From NCBI GenBank assembly GCA_964420035.1, contig CAYQQR010000017.1:6950-70949 (forward strand): a stretch of DNA of 64,000 nt, given 5' to 3'. The stretch comes from CAYQQR01 sp964420035. GTDB lineage: Bacteria; Bacteroidota; Bacteroidia; Bacteroidales; SM23-62. Position numbers and translations under genes: made by a program. Positions 42,001 to 52,100 of this stretch are shown one piece after another. The notes beneath the pieces are model-generated. The model had not been told where the DNA came from. It saw only the letters and a program-made list of their open reading frames with translations, and ran no database searches. Position 1 is the stretch's first letter. Each line of letters starts with the position of its first letter.

Positions 42001-42993
42001 ATGAATTCTTTTGGCAGAGTTTTCCGGATATCCATCTTCGGTGAATCGCATGGTGCAGGCGTGGGACTGACCATTGACGGTTGTCCGGCCGGACTGCCCC
42101 TGGAACCCGGCGATTTCGAAGAGGATATGTCCAGGCGCGGAAGCGGTGCAAAGGGTACCACCCCCAGGAAGGAGGAGGACCAGCCGGTGATCCTGAGCGG
42201 GGTGTTTGAGGACCGTACCACCGGGGCCCCTTTAACGCTTTGGATAGAGAACAAAAATATCCGTTCCAAAGATTATACAAGGCTCAGGGAGACACCCCGG
42301 CCCGGACATGCCGATTTTGTCGCCCATAAAAAATTCGGTGGATTCCAGGATTACCGGGGAGGAGGATATTTTTCGGGTCGCCTGACCGCAGCCCTGGTTG
42401 CTGCCGGAGTGGTCGCCAGGAAGTTGATCCATCCGGCTTCCGTCCAGGCCGGCCTGATCGAAGCGGGAGGAGAGAAGGATATTGACAGGGCCATCGAAAA
42501 AGCCCTTAAAGAAGAAGATTCCATTGGGGGTATTGTCGAATGCCGGGTCAGCAGACTTCCCTGGGGCCTGGGTGAGCCCTTTTTCGATTCCGTGGAATCG
42601 CTGATCAGCCACATGGTTTTTGCCATCCCGGCCATCAAAGGGATTGAGTTCGGATCGGGTTTTCATGCTACCCGGATGAAAGGGAGCGAACACAACGACA
42701 ATATTGTGGACCAGACCGGCCGTACGGAAACCAACCATTCCGGTGGGATCAACGGGGGTATTACCAACGGCAACGAGCTGCTGTTCCGCATTGCCGTGAA
42801 GCCCACCTCCAGTACAAAACAAGTGCAGCAAACCTTGAATATGGCTTCCGGCAAGGTGGAACCGCTGAAAATAGAAGGCCGCCATGATGTGTGTATCGCA
42901 CTGCGCGTGCCCGTCGTACTGGAAGCCGCTACGGCCATTGTCCTGGCCGACCTGATGTTGTTGGAGCAGAATATCAAACGAATCATCTCATAA
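42001..42993 (+). CDS. aroC: Chorismate synthase
   Basis: A 330-residue FMN-dependent enzyme that forms chorismate from EPSP. The N-terminal GESHGAGVGLTIDGCPAGLP, the RRGSGAKGTTPRKEED loop, RPGHADFVAHKKFG, YRGGGYFSGRLTAA and the later GSEHND and NHSGGINGGITNG motifs are all conserved. It is slightly shorter than E. coli AroC (361), as usual in Bacteroidota. tyrA starts 1 base after its stop. Whether it is transcribed from the pheA promoter through the repeat, or from its own promoter, is not clear. Confidence 0.97.
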   Translation: MNSFGRVFRISIFGESHGAGVGLTIDGCPAGLPLEPGDFEEDMSRRGSGAKGTTPRKEEDQPVILSGVFEDRTTGAPLTLWIENKNIRSKDYTRLRETPRPGHADFVAHKKFGGFQDYRGGGYFSGRLTAALVAAGVVARKLIHPASVQAGLIEAGGEKDIDRAIEKALKEEDSIGGIVECRVSRLPWGLGEPFFDSVESLISHMVFAIPAIKGIEFGSGFHATRMKGSEHNDNIVDQTGRTETNHSGGINGGITNGNELLFRIAVKPTSSTKQVQQTLNMASGKVEPLKIEGRHDVCIALRVPVVLEAATAIVLADLMLLEQNIKRIIS

Positions 42994-42994
42994 T

Positions 42995-43789
42995 ATGAAA
43001 GGAATGAAAATTCTCATAACAGGTGCCGGAAGGATGGGTTCATGGCTCGTAGAGGCCCTCTGCCTTGATTATGAAGTGGGGGTATTCGACCAGGATGTCA
43101 GGAAACTTCGCTTTCTTTTCAACTCGCACCGTTTTACCCAAATGGAAGATATTCGCTCTTTTAAGCCGGACATGATGATCAACGCCGTAAGTCTGCAAAA
43201 TACCATTGCTGCATTTAATATGGTGGTCCCGCTGCTACAGGATCACTGCATCCTCTCGGACATCTGTTCCGTGAAAAACGGTTTGCAGGAATATTATCAT
43301 TCATCGGGAAAACGGTTTGTGTCCACCCATCCGATGTTTGGCCCCACCTTCGCGAACGTACGGGAACTGGCCGGGGAAAATGCAGTCATTATTAAAGAAT
43401 CGGATCCCGAAGGAAAGTCTTTTTTCAGGGAATTTTACGAGCAGCTGAATCTCAGGATCCATGAATATTCCTTTACGGAGCATGATCAGACCATCGCCTA
43501 TTCCCTGTCCATTCCATTTTCTTCCAGCCTGGTATTTGCCGCCTGCATGAAAGAACTGGAGGCACCCGGTACCACGTTCAGGAAACATCTTAATATTGCC
43601 CGGGGCCTGTTGTCGGAAGATGATTACCTTCTTTCGGAGATACTCCTGAACAAATACACCCTGGAACATGTAGAAAGCATACATAGCAAGCTCGATACCT
43701 TAATAGGCTACATTCGCGAAAGGGACCAGGATAAGCTGCACGCCTTCTTCAATGAGTTGCGCGAAAATTTAGGAATTTCAGAGGCGTGA
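42995..43789 (+). CDS. tyrA: Prephenate dehydrogenase
   Basis: A 264-residue NAD(P)-dependent dehydrogenase that converts prephenate to 4-hydroxyphenylpyruvate for Tyr. The Rossmann loop is GAGRMGSW (residues 10-17). The domain contains DICSVKNGLQEYY, VSTHPMFGPTFAN with the substrate-binding His, and the helical dimerisation domain. There is no chorismate mutase or ACT domain; the mutase is in the DAHP synthase fusion. Its TGA abuts the TGA of the convergent tilS gene, forming the palindrome TGATCA. Confidence 0.9.
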   Translation: MKGMKILITGAGRMGSWLVEALCLDYEVGVFDQDVRKLRFLFNSHRFTQMEDIRSFKPDMMINAVSLQNTIAAFNMVVPLLQDHCILSDICSVKNGLQEYYHSSGKRFVSTHPMFGPTFANVRELAGENAVIIKESDPEGKSFFREFYEQLNLRIHEYSFTEHDQTIAYSLSIPFSSSLVFAACMKELEAPGTTFRKHLNIARGLLSEDDYLLSEILLNKYTLEHVESIHSKLDTLIGYIRERDQDKLHAFFNELRENLGISEA

Positions 43790-45115
43790 TCATTCCACCA
43801 TGCGGATTTGCAGGACTTGTTTGGTTTGGGGGCCCACCCTGAACCGCTGGTCTATTCTTTTGCCCACAACCCAGACAATATCCCTTCCTGTGGTAAGCAG
43901 CCATGTATGCTCCTTGTCGTGAAGGGATAGTTTTATGTCCACAAAGAAATCGCTGATCTTTTTGAAATCTTCCATACCAAGAGGAATAAAGTAATCCCCT
44001 TCCTGCCATCTTCGCAGGATCAAAGGGAAATCCAGTTTATCCGCATCCAGTGTGGCTATGGAAGGGTCCTTCGGGATTTTCAATCCTTCCGATTTCAGGT
44101 GCCTGAACTCCATACGAAGCGGTTGCCCGATGAAATTCGTCTTTTCATCGATATAATATTTTTCCGATTCTCTTTTTTTCATGCTGGAAGTCAGGATCAG
44201 GGCATCCCGGTCGCGGATCAACCGGTAGTCCTTGCTATAGAATTGTTTTCCCGCCTGTCCTTCCAGGTTCTGGATCATATCATCGGTCTGGGAACGGGTA
44301 AAACCAAATTTTTTCAGGACCTCGTACAAAATGACCTCAGGATGATCCAGGGCATCGATCTTTTCGAAGGGGATGATCAGGCTGTTCTTTTTTCTGGTGA
44401 ACAATTCCTTCTCGTAATGCCCGATGGCGGCTTCATGGATCAACCAGGCTTCCCTGAATCGTTCCATATCTCCCGTGAGGGTGAACCTGAATTCCGGATT
44501 CATGGTTTCCAGGAGGGGTATCAACCGGTGCCTTACCTTGTTCCTGAGGTATTTATCAGAGATATTGCTTGAATCTTCACGAAAGTGGATCTTGTTCTTT
44601 CCCGCGTATTCCAAGATTTCCTCCCGGCTGGCAAATAAGAGCGGGCGGATGATCTGCCCGTTCCGGACAGGTATGCCTGTAAGTCCCTTCAGTCCCGTTC
44701 CGCGGATAATATTGATAAGAAATGTTTCAAGCTGATCATCCTGGTTGTGGGCTGTAGCGGCCCTGTCATAGCCTTCGGTCAGTAAAAGCTCGTCAAACCA
44801 GTCATAGCGCAGCTCCCGTGCAGCCATTTGTATGGAGATGCCCTTGCGGGAAGCATATTCCTCCGTATGAAAGTGCTTGACAAAATAGGGGAGCTTGTAT
44901 TTTTTGGCCAGTCCTTGCACGAAACCTTCGTCCCCGTCGGATTCTTCTCCCCGGAGCCGGAAATTGCAATGGGCGACAGCACAGGGTATCTTCGTTTTTA
45001 AAAGCAGGTGCAGTAAAACCACGGAGTCCACACCACCGCTGACCGCAGCGATCATTTTTTCATTGCCGCGGATGAGCTGATGTTGTTCAATGAATTTTAG
45101 CAATGCTTCTTTCAT
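43790..45115 (-). CDS. tilS: tRNA(Ile)-lysidine synthase
   Basis: A 441-residue PP-loop ATPase that modifies C34 of the AUA-reading tRNA-Ile to lysidine. The PP-loop SGGVDS is at residues 26-31. The family segments CNFRLRGEESDGDE, ATAHNQDDQLETFLINIIRGTG and IIRPLL follow. The C-terminal TilS domains run to the end. It is the third gene of a minus-strand group (M49-like peptidase, Omp85-like, tilS) with short gaps. Confidence 0.95.
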   Translation of the reverse strand: MKEALLKFIEQHQLIRGNEKMIAAVSGGVDSVVLLHLLLKTKIPCAVAHCNFRLRGEESDGDEGFVQGLAKKYKLPYFVKHFHTEEYASRKGISIQMAARELRYDWFDELLLTEGYDRAATAHNQDDQLETFLINIIRGTGLKGLTGIPVRNGQIIRPLLFASREEILEYAGKNKIHFREDSSNISDKYLRNKVRHRLIPLLETMNPEFRFTLTGDMERFREAWLIHEAAIGHYEKELFTRKKNSLIIPFEKIDALDHPEVILYEVLKKFGFTRSQTDDMIQNLEGQAGKQFYSKDYRLIRDRDALILTSSMKKRESEKYYIDEKTNFIGQPLRMEFRHLKSEGLKIPKDPSIATLDADKLDFPLILRRWQEGDYFIPLGMEDFKKISDFFVDIKLSLHDKEHTWLLTTGRDIVWVVGKRIDQRFRVGPQTKQVLQIRMVE

Positions 45116-45141
45116 AGGAAATAAAAATTGATCATTTCAAC

Positions 45142-47133
45142 TCATTCAAATGTCACCATCTCCGGTTTTTGAACATAGAAATCCTGCAGTCCAAGTCTGG
45201 TCCTGGAAGTGGCACTCAATAAGCTGTATTCCGATCCCGGGGGCATGGCAGGATAAAAGCCCAGCCGGACCTGCACTGTTGGGAAAACCAGCCTTTCATT
45301 CTTTATCCTTATCCCAAAGCCAAGACCATGATAGAATCTGAAATCAGTCAGGGGCTCATTCTCTTCCCCGACGACCCCGGTATCATAGAAGCCGAAGAAG
45401 GCAAACCTGAAACCATAAAGGTAATAGGGAGAAAAGCTGAGGGTTTCCAGTTTCAGGCTCAGTCTTTTCTTGCCCTTGATCTCATAGTTCTTAAAGCCGC
45501 GGATCCCTTCGTTGTTATTCAGATAGAGGAATTCCGTATCCAGCCGGTCAATGCCCTGCACGTATCCCAGGTCAACAAACTGTCTGAATTTAAAGTTGCC
45601 GAAAAGGAAGAGGTTGCTGAAATAGTTTGCATTGATGTGCATGGAGCCCTGGTTGTAATTGCCGGGTTCCCTTATATAGGCACCCAGGTCAAATCGGCCG
45701 TACAGGTACCCGAAATTCTTCAGAAAATTCCCTGTAGACAGGGAAACACCTGCATAGATTCTCCTGTTGAATTCATTGAATTCCGGTCCCAGGTTCATCG
45801 TCAGCAAAGTCCCCGTTGGAATATCCTCGGTCTGCCCATAGGAATATACCAGGGAACCTTTATAAAAAGCCTGCCTGGAAATGGAAAGGGAGGCCAGTAA
45901 AAATGTCTTATTATGATATTCGGGAAAAGTATTTTCGCTGACGCCCGGGCGTTCTTCGAAAAACTGGCTGAACCAGCGGCCACTCAGGATAAGGTTGAAC
46001 CTCTTCCTGCTCAGAAAATTACCCCTGTTCAGGGGTATGGCATATCCCAGCCACAGATCGTATGCATTGTCCGTAATTTGCATAACAACCTGGGAATCAT
46101 CCGGATATAATATCAATGCATCATTGGTCTCATGTTTTAAGATTAAACCTCCGGCAAGACGGGTTTCCGGGGTCATGAATTTCTTTCTCAGCCGGAGTTC
46201 GTACAGGTGCTGCTCGAAGATATCTGCGTAGCGTAGGGTGGCATCTGTGAAAGATCCGAACAGGTTATTGAACTTATAGCTTCCCTCGTAACCCCAGATA
46301 TTCGGTTTTTCCGTGTTCCAGTACAGTGAATGGCTGGTTTCCTGTCCCGAACCCAGAATGTTTTTACTGAAAAGTTTTACTTTTCCCCTGGTTGGCGGTC
46401 CCATTTCCCCGTCTAATCCAACGGGCCATCGGTCTTTGGCAATGATCAGCACATCAACCTGGTCCTTCAGCAGGGGATCCGGGACCAAAATGATCCTTAC
46501 ATCTTCGATGAATCCGAGCTCCCTGATGATTCTTTCATTATCTGCAATAACATAGGGGTCAAGGATATCGCCGCTTTTGAACAGCAGGTATCTTTCCAGG
46601 ACCTTTACACGGGTATTTACATGGAGCCGGTTCCCAAGTCTTCCGACTGAGGTCTTTGCCTCCAGAGTGGTGTCCTGAAATGAAGGACCGAAAGGATCCA
46701 GGATATTGAACCGTATAGCTCCTATGTGTTTTCCCGAAAACCTGACATATTCCGCCCCGGCACGTGTTGTGCCCGTGGTATCCGGTTCCGTATCCTTCCC
46801 CGGGGGAACGACAACGACATTATGAAGGGATTTGATCCACCTGGAAGTCTGCGCCTGCTGTTCCAGGTTCTTGAAAAAGGATTCACTTCTTTTCCCGGGA
46901 TGACTTATCTTGTATTTGGTGTCCCTGGCTATATAGAATACCGTATCATTCTTTAGCCGGTATTTTTCCTTCCCGATGTGGATCACTGCCCCTGAATCCA
47001 CATAAACAGTATCATACCTGATCGATTGGCTGTTCAGTTGATGTAACGGCCAAACGAGCAGCACACCAATCAGGCCGTATGTGATGGGTTTGAACGCCAA
47101 ATTTTTTTCGTCATGAACCGGTGCCGGTGACAT
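45142..47133 (-). CDS. Omp85/BamA-TamA-like outer-membrane protein
   Basis: About 660 residues. A signal peptide (AFKPITYGLIGVLLVWPLHQ region) is followed by a short domain, a POTRA-like segment (VKVLERYLLFKSGDILDP, then IIRELGFIEDVRIILVPDP) and a C-terminal beta-barrel of the surface-antigen/Omp85 type, with alternating aromatic strands such as LSLKLETLSFSPYYLYGFRFAFFGFYD. It lacks the five POTRA repeats of BamA, so a specialised assembly or lipid-transport role is more likely. The ATG at 47133 is given; a TTG at 47100, 11 bases after the previous stop, would give a cleaner signal peptide. Confidence 0.82.
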   Translation of the reverse strand: MSPAPVHDEKNLAFKPITYGLIGVLLVWPLHQLNSQSIRYDTVYVDSGAVIHIGKEKYRLKNDTVFYIARDTKYKISHPGKRSESFFKNLEQQAQTSRWIKSLHNVVVVPPGKDTEPDTTGTTRAGAEYVRFSGKHIGAIRFNILDPFGPSFQDTTLEAKTSVGRLGNRLHVNTRVKVLERYLLFKSGDILDPYVIADNERIIRELGFIEDVRIILVPDPLLKDQVDVLIIAKDRWPVGLDGEMGPPTRGKVKLFSKNILGSGQETSHSLYWNTEKPNIWGYEGSYKFNNLFGSFTDATLRYADIFEQHLYELRLRKKFMTPETRLAGGLILKHETNDALILYPDDSQVVMQITDNAYDLWLGYAIPLNRGNFLSRKRFNLILSGRWFSQFFEERPGVSENTFPEYHNKTFLLASLSISRQAFYKGSLVYSYGQTEDIPTGTLLTMNLGPEFNEFNRRIYAGVSLSTGNFLKNFGYLYGRFDLGAYIREPGNYNQGSMHINANYFSNLFLFGNFKFRQFVDLGYVQGIDRLDTEFLYLNNNEGIRGFKNYEIKGKKRLSLKLETLSFSPYYLYGFRFAFFGFYDTGVVGEENEPLTDFRFYHGLGFGIRIKNERLVFPTVQVRLGFYPAMPPGSEYSLLSATSRTRLGLQDFYVQKPEMVTFE

Positions 47134-49012
47134 CCGGGCCCTGTTCAAAGACTATATCAACAGGGATATTCCGTTCATCCAAACGGTCCAGGTCCTTCTG
47201 CAATTCTTCACGAATAAAGCCTTTTTTTTCCACCATCTTTTTGGCTGCCCTGTAATTGCCTTCACCCTGGATAACCAGGATCTTTGCAGCCAGCTCATTC
47301 ATGGCCCCGGTCATCTTATCGAAATCTATACGGTAGGTCCCGGTCCCGGGATCACGGGTAAAGGCTTCTTTTTCCCGGAAATAATAAAAACGGATCATGT
47401 TGGCCTTTCCGTGTGAAGAAGCCACACCGAAGCGTACCGAACGGAAAATGCCGGCCATGAAGGTCACATAATTGTCCATCAGGTCCTTTTCTCCCAATTC
47501 CCCCATCTCAGCAAGCTGCTTTACCAGGAAGAGTCCGAGGATATCGGCCTTCCCCTCCTCGAGTGCACTGTATTGTTCTTTCAGGGCTTCCCTAACCGTT
47601 CCTTTGTTGTTGAGGGTATTCTTGATGCCCAGGCCGTGTGCGACTTCATGGAACATGGTGTTTTCAAAGAAGGCGTCGAATTTGATGTGCTGGCGTTGAT
47701 CTTCGGCGATCAATACCTCGCTGATGGGTACCAGGATCTCCTCAAACTTAAAGCGCATGGCATTTTTCAATTGCAGTTTGCGGCTGCCTTTTTCAATATG
47801 AACCCTTTCATCGTTGGGAAGGTTGATGGCAATGGTCTTGGAGCCCGCGTTGCAATCACCGGCATAGTAGATGGCATCGTAAACGCCCAGGTCGGAATCG
47901 CTTCCGGGGACCTCCTTTTTATATTCGGCCGGGACAGGCAGTTTTTTCTGAAGGGCTGCGAGTAAGGCAGCAAAGTGCTCCAGCTTTTTACTCCATTCTT
48001 CGTCTTTTGCCAGTATGAAGGACTCATGTGCAGCTTTGTAGCCATATAAGGCATCTTCATAATTTTCTACAGGCCCCACGATGAAGTCTATGTCGTTTGT
48101 TTTCATGTCCATCCAGGCCATATCGCTCTCCAGGTAGTCATCGGTCAGCAAGGCTTCCGCCCTCAGTTCCAGGTACTTTTTGAATCCTTCGTCTTCGGCC
48201 AGAGCTGCAGCTTTGCGCATCAATTCAGCCGCTTCCTTCACCTGTTCCCCATAGGCAATATGGTAAGGAATGGATTCCAGGCTTCCATCTTCTTGTCTTT
48301 TGATAAGGGTATACAAACTGGCTTTGTCTTCGGCATCAAAGGCCTCAAACTCTTCTTTGGTCATATCCGCCGGATAGAAATTTGCTCCGGCCGGCTTGGA
48401 TCCGTAACCCAGGAAAGGTTTGTTGTTGTTGAGCCTTTCCCAGGGACCGTAATTAATCTCGACAAAATCCCACACACTTTCATCGGTTATTTGGGCCCTG
48501 AGTTTATCTTTTTCCCCATAAGCCTGGGTCCAGTATATCTCATCCATGATATCGGCGGCATCAAAAAGATATCCCAGCATTTCTATTTGTTGAACGGATA
48601 AATGGCTCAGGTCGGTAGTCAGCCTGACTTTCTTGAATTCTGACGTCTTATCCCTGATTACCGGATCGAAAGCTTCCAGGCGGATGCTTTCCTCTTCGCC
48701 CGGGAACTTCATGAAAAGAAGCTTTTCCGGTTTATCGAAACTGCATTTCAGGTCTGCTTCTTCCCCGTCATGAATAGTGTTAACGTTAAATAGAATAAGG
48801 CTGTCCTTTTCTTCCATTTCTTTCATTTCGTGGTATTCACCGTCCATCAAAAAGCCCATCGGACCTATGGTAACTTTAAAATCGATGTTCCCGGTCATGT
48901 CTCCAAATGCCTGGTGTGTTCCGGACCAGGTTCCGAACATGGGTTCGATTTCAGGTTCCCTTGCACAGGAACCCAGGATAAGTAAAGCGATCAGGATCTT
49001 CAGATATTTCAT
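47111..49012 (-). CDS. Peptidase of the M49/dipeptidyl-peptidase III-like group, lipoprotein
   Basis: A 633-residue lipoprotein (MKYLKILIALLILGSCAREP, Cys at 16). A lipocalin-like or beta domain covers about residues 20-120. The metallopeptidase domain carries the zinc motif HEVAHGLG near residue 453 and a downstream EEGKAD near 485 as the third ligand. Classical DPP III has HELLGH with an extra residue, whereas this HEVAH is a plain HEXXH, as in the Bacteroidota branch of the group. It probably cleaves peptides in the periplasm or at the surface. Its stop overlaps the possible upstream starts of the Omp85-like gene. Confidence 0.8.
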   Translation of the reverse strand: MKYLKILIALLILGSCAREPEIEPMFGTWSGTHQAFGDMTGNIDFKVTIGPMGFLMDGEYHEMKEMEEKDSLILFNVNTIHDGEEADLKCSFDKPEKLLFMKFPGEEESIRLEAFDPVIRDKTSEFKKVRLTTDLSHLSVQQIEMLGYLFDAADIMDEIYWTQAYGEKDKLRAQITDESVWDFVEINYGPWERLNNNKPFLGYGSKPAGANFYPADMTKEEFEAFDAEDKASLYTLIKRQEDGSLESIPYHIAYGEQVKEAAELMRKAAALAEDEGFKKYLELRAEALLTDDYLESDMAWMDMKTNDIDFIVGPVENYEDALYGYKAAHESFILAKDEEWSKKLEHFAALLAALQKKLPVPAEYKKEVPGSDSDLGVYDAIYYAGDCNAGSKTIAINLPNDERVHIEKGSRKLQLKNAMRFKFEEILVPISEVLIAEDQRQHIKFDAFFENTMFHEVAHGLGIKNTLNNKGTVREALKEQYSALEEGKADILGLFLVKQLAEMGELGEKDLMDNYVTFMAGIFRSVRFGVASSHGKANMIRFYYFREKEAFTRDPGTGTYRIDFDKMTGAMNELAAKILVIQGEGNYRAAKKMVEKKGFIREELQKDLDRLDERNIPVDIVFEQGPDVTGTGS

Positions 49013-49127
49013 TTCATCTTGAATTTAGGATGTTAAATTAATCTTATGCAAGATAATTGAATTCTGAGTCTTACCGAAACCACAAGACATGTTATGCATG
49101 AGCCGGGGCCAGTAAGGCTTTTTTATT

Positions 49128-49135
49128 TATTTTTG
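49128..49135 (+). promoter_or_regulatory. Candidate -7 element of the MFS transporter
   Basis: TATTTTTG fits TAnnTTTG, 23 bases before the start codon. The -33 position shows no TTTG. Confidence 0.3.
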
Positions 49136-49158
49136 CAGTTTGCTTTTTAAAGTGGTGT

Positions 49159-50388
49159 ATGAAAGAGCTCCTGGATCAGAATATAAATCTCAGGTCCAAT
49201 CGCCGGAAAACCGTGTTTCACGGGTTTTTCTTCAGTGCCGGTATTTCCATGTCGGAGCCTTCCACCATCCTTCCCCTGATCGTAAGTTATTTCAGCGGGA
49301 GCAATGTCCTCATCGGCTTGTTTTCCTCTCTTTTCCGGGGAGGCTCTGTTTTGATGCAACTTTATGCTGCTTTTTATGCCCAGGCTTACATGCGTGTCAT
49401 GCGTGCCATGCGGTGGGTATTGTTTTTTAGATTTTTCTTCTGGATTTTTATAGGATTTTCCATTCTCTGGTTCAATGAGGTAAGTAACGCCCTGGTGCTT
49501 ACTCTTTTCGGGATTGGTTTGTTCGGTTTTTCATTTACTGCCGGTTTTGGGATTGTCTATTTCCAGGAATTGATGGGCAAGATGTTTACGAATGAGTACC
49601 GGGGGATGACCCTGGCATACAGGCAGTTCATGATGGGCCTGGGGGGTATTTTAAGCGGTTTCCTCTCGGCCTGGTTGCTCAAAAGCCTGGATGCCCCAAG
49701 GTCTTTTGCTGCAGTATTTATTGTCTCGGCCCTGGTTATGTCAGTGGGATATATATTTTTGGCGAGCCTGAAAGAGGGACTCAAACGAAACGTGCAGCGG
49801 CGTGAACAGAAATTCAGCCATTTCCTTAAAAATGCGGGCCGGTTGTTGCGGGATGACAGGCAATTGCGATTGCAGGTCATTACCAGGCTTTTCTCCTGGT
49901 CCTACCTTCTTGTACTGCCCTTCGTGATCCTGCAGCGCAAGACTGATTTTATGCTGGGAGGATTGGCCCTGGGGTCGGCGGTTCCCTTGCTTACCGGTGC
50001 CATGTTCAGCAATATCCTCTGGGGACGCTTTACTTCCAGGCAAAACAACCGCCTGATCATTTTTGCCTCCTATATTCTGATTATCATCTCCCTGCTGCTT
50101 GCTATTTTCACCCGTGATTTCATTTCCATGCTGATCTTGTTCTTCCTGGCGGGGAGCGGTGCGGACGGTTTTAAACTGGCCTATGCCAATCTGATCCTTA
50201 TCCTGGCCCCTGAGAACAAAAGACCCGTATATATTGCCATTCAAAACAACATTACTTCCCTTGGGATGTTTTTTTCCATTCCCGGAGGGGCCCTCTTAAC
50301 CCTGATGGGCTTTAACGGCCTCACTTATCTGACCATTGCTTTGTTGATGACCGGTCTGTTCCTGTCCTTCCGGTTGAAGAGGGCTTAA
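49159..50388 (+). CDS. MFS transporter
   Basis: A 409-residue membrane protein with about 12 hydrophobic helices, arranged as two six-helix halves separated by a basic loop (LKEGLKRNVQRREQKFSHF near residues 200-215). The overall pattern, including LIGLFSSLFRGGSVLMQ in the first half and FKLAYANLILILAPENKRPVYIA in the second, fits the major facilitator superfamily. The substrate is not predictable. It ends tail to tail with proS, the two stop codons sharing TTAA. Confidence 0.85.
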   Translation: MKELLDQNINLRSNRRKTVFHGFFFSAGISMSEPSTILPLIVSYFSGSNVLIGLFSSLFRGGSVLMQLYAAFYAQAYMRVMRAMRWVLFFRFFFWIFIGFSILWFNEVSNALVLTLFGIGLFGFSFTAGFGIVYFQELMGKMFTNEYRGMTLAYRQFMMGLGGILSGFLSAWLLKSLDAPRSFAAVFIVSALVMSVGYIFLASLKEGLKRNVQRREQKFSHFLKNAGRLLRDDRQLRLQVITRLFSWSYLLVLPFVILQRKTDFMLGGLALGSAVPLLTGAMFSNILWGRFTSRQNNRLIIFASYILIIISLLLAIFTRDFISMLILFFLAGSGADGFKLAYANLILILAPENKRPVYIAIQNNITSLGMFFSIPGGALLTLMGFNGLTYLTIALLMTGLFLSFRLKRA

Positions 50389-51860
50389 TAAGCTAAGGCG
50401 AAAATCACCCGCTGCTCTGAAGGTTTGCCCGTGTAGATGCATTTACCCTTCTCCTTTTTTGTATTAAAAGGAATACAGCGGATGGTTGCCCTGGTTTCTT
50501 CCTTGATCCTGAGTTCGGTTTCCCGGGTGCCGTCCCAGTGGGCCAGGACGAAACCTCCCTTGTTGGTCATCAGCTCGCGGAATTCATCGAAATCATCCAG
50601 GTAATGGGTGTTTTCTTCACGGAACCTGAATGCTTTGTTGTAAATATTGGATTGGATCTCGTCCAGGGAACGTTCCACATGGGCCTCCAGTTGACCGGCA
50701 GGGATGGTTTCCTTTTTCAGGGTATCCCGGCGGAAGAACTCAACGCTGTTGTTTTCAACATCTCTCGGACCGATGGCCAGGCGGATGGGAATTCCTTTTA
50801 ACTCGTATTCTGCAAATTTCCAACCGGGTTTGTAGGTATCCCGGTCGTCGAAATTCACCGTATAACCCTTTTCAACCAGTCGCGACTTCAGTTTTTCCCC
50901 GTATTCGACGATGGTCCCCATCTCATCTTTTCCTTTGTATATCGGTACGATCACCAGCTGAACGGGAGCGATGCGGGGAGGCAGGACCAGTCCGTGATCG
51001 TCCGAATGGGCCATCACCAGGGCGCCCATCATGCGGGTGGAGAGTCCCCACGAAGTGGCCCACACGTACTCCAGCTTGCCTTCCTTGTTCAGGAACTGCA
51101 CGTCAAAAGCCCTGGCAAAATTCTGCCCGAGAAAATGGGAAGTGCCCGATTGCAAGGCCTTACCGTCCTGCATCATGGCCTCGATGGAATAGGTATCCAC
51201 CGCACCAGCGAACCTTTCCTCTTCGGTCTTGACCCCTTTGATCACTGGAATAGCCAGGAAATCTTCCGCGAAGGAGGCGTATACATTGATCATCTGCATG
51301 GTCTCTTCCAGGGCTTCTTCCTTGCTTGCATGGGCCGTGTGACCTTCCTGCCAGAGAAACTCGGCGGTCCTTAAGAACAGGCGGGTCCGCATCTCCCAGC
51401 GCACCACGTTGGCCCATTGATTGATCAGTATGGGCAGGTCGCGGTACGACTGGATCCAGTTCTTATAGCTGTTCCAGATCACCGTTTCCGAAGTGGGGCG
51501 GATGATCAGTTCTTCTTCCAGTTTGGCCTCCGGATCCACCACCACGCCTTTCCCGCTTTCATCGTTCTTGAGCCGGTAATGGGTTACCACGGCGCATTCC
51601 TTGGCAAATCCTTCAACATGTGCAGCCTCCCGGCTGAAAAAGGATTTTGGGATGAACAGGGGGAAATAGGCATTGCTGTGCCCGGTAGCCTTGAATTTGC
51701 TATCCAGGATGGATTGCATCTTTTCCCAGATGGCATAGCCATAGGGTTTGATGACCATGCAGCCCCGAACAGCCGAATTTTCGGCAAGATCGGCCTTGAT
51801 CACCAGGTCGTTGTACCATTGAGCGTAGTTTTCCGCTCTGGGCGTCAATACTTTTGCCAT
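50385..51860 (-). CDS. proS: Prolyl-tRNA synthetase (archaeal/eukaryal type)
   Basis: A 491-residue class II aminoacyl-tRNA synthetase. It begins MAKVLTPRAENYAQWYNDLVIKADLAE and has the class II motifs (RPTSETVIWNSYKNWIQSYRDLP as motif 2 region, and later motif 3), then an anticodon-binding domain and the C-terminal zinc-like domain that ends with a tyrosine (FALAY), typical of the ProS type 3 group. It lacks the bacterial INS editing domain. The ATG at 51858-51860 is chosen; upstream in-frame codons reach 51974 but match no family N-terminus. Confidence 0.96.
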   Translation of the reverse strand: MAKVLTPRAENYAQWYNDLVIKADLAENSAVRGCMVIKPYGYAIWEKMQSILDSKFKATGHSNAYFPLFIPKSFFSREAAHVEGFAKECAVVTHYRLKNDESGKGVVVDPEAKLEEELIIRPTSETVIWNSYKNWIQSYRDLPILINQWANVVRWEMRTRLFLRTAEFLWQEGHTAHASKEEALEETMQMINVYASFAEDFLAIPVIKGVKTEEERFAGAVDTYSIEAMMQDGKALQSGTSHFLGQNFARAFDVQFLNKEGKLEYVWATSWGLSTRMMGALVMAHSDDHGLVLPPRIAPVQLVIVPIYKGKDEMGTIVEYGEKLKSRLVEKGYTVNFDDRDTYKPGWKFAEYELKGIPIRLAIGPRDVENNSVEFFRRDTLKKETIPAGQLEAHVERSLDEIQSNIYNKAFRFREENTHYLDDFDEFRELMTNKGGFVLAHWDGTRETELRIKEETRATIRCIPFNTKKEKGKCIYTGKPSEQRVIFALAY

Positions 51861-52045
51861 AAACTGAGTTTTTCCTGACCTCCTTATTAAGGAAAATGCA
51901 AAGTAAGGAAATTCAGTCGATTTAAGGAAGTAAATTTCAACGGGGGTGTATACAGGAAAAATAAATTTCATCATGTGCCGATTAATTTATAATATTAGAA
52001 TCGTTAATATAAATCCTTGTCGGATTATTGATCCTAATGACTTAG

Positions 52046-52061
52046 TTGGCATGGTATTTGT
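52046..52061 (+). promoter_or_regulatory. Sigma-54-like promoter candidate
   Basis: TTGGCATGGTATTTGT resembles the -24/-12 consensus (TGGCAC-N5-TTGC): the GG and the second element are 10 bases apart, but the -12 GC is GT here. It lies 39 bases before the start of the Tyr-rich lipoprotein. The mismatch makes it tentative. Confidence 0.35.
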
Positions 52062-52088
52062 TTTATTTTAGACAAACAAACCGACCTT

Positions 52089-52094
52089 GGAGGT
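52089..52094 (+). promoter_or_regulatory. Strong Shine-Dalgarno of the Tyr-rich lipoprotein gene
   Basis: GGAGGT ending 6 bases before the ATG at 52101. One of three perfect sites among roughly fifty genes here. Confidence 0.75.
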
Positions 52095-52100
52095 GTAATT

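Noticed and set aside
51861..51974. Longer N-terminus of ProS
   Set aside because: The family start MAKVLTPR-like sequence is at 51860; the upstream residues have no counterpart.
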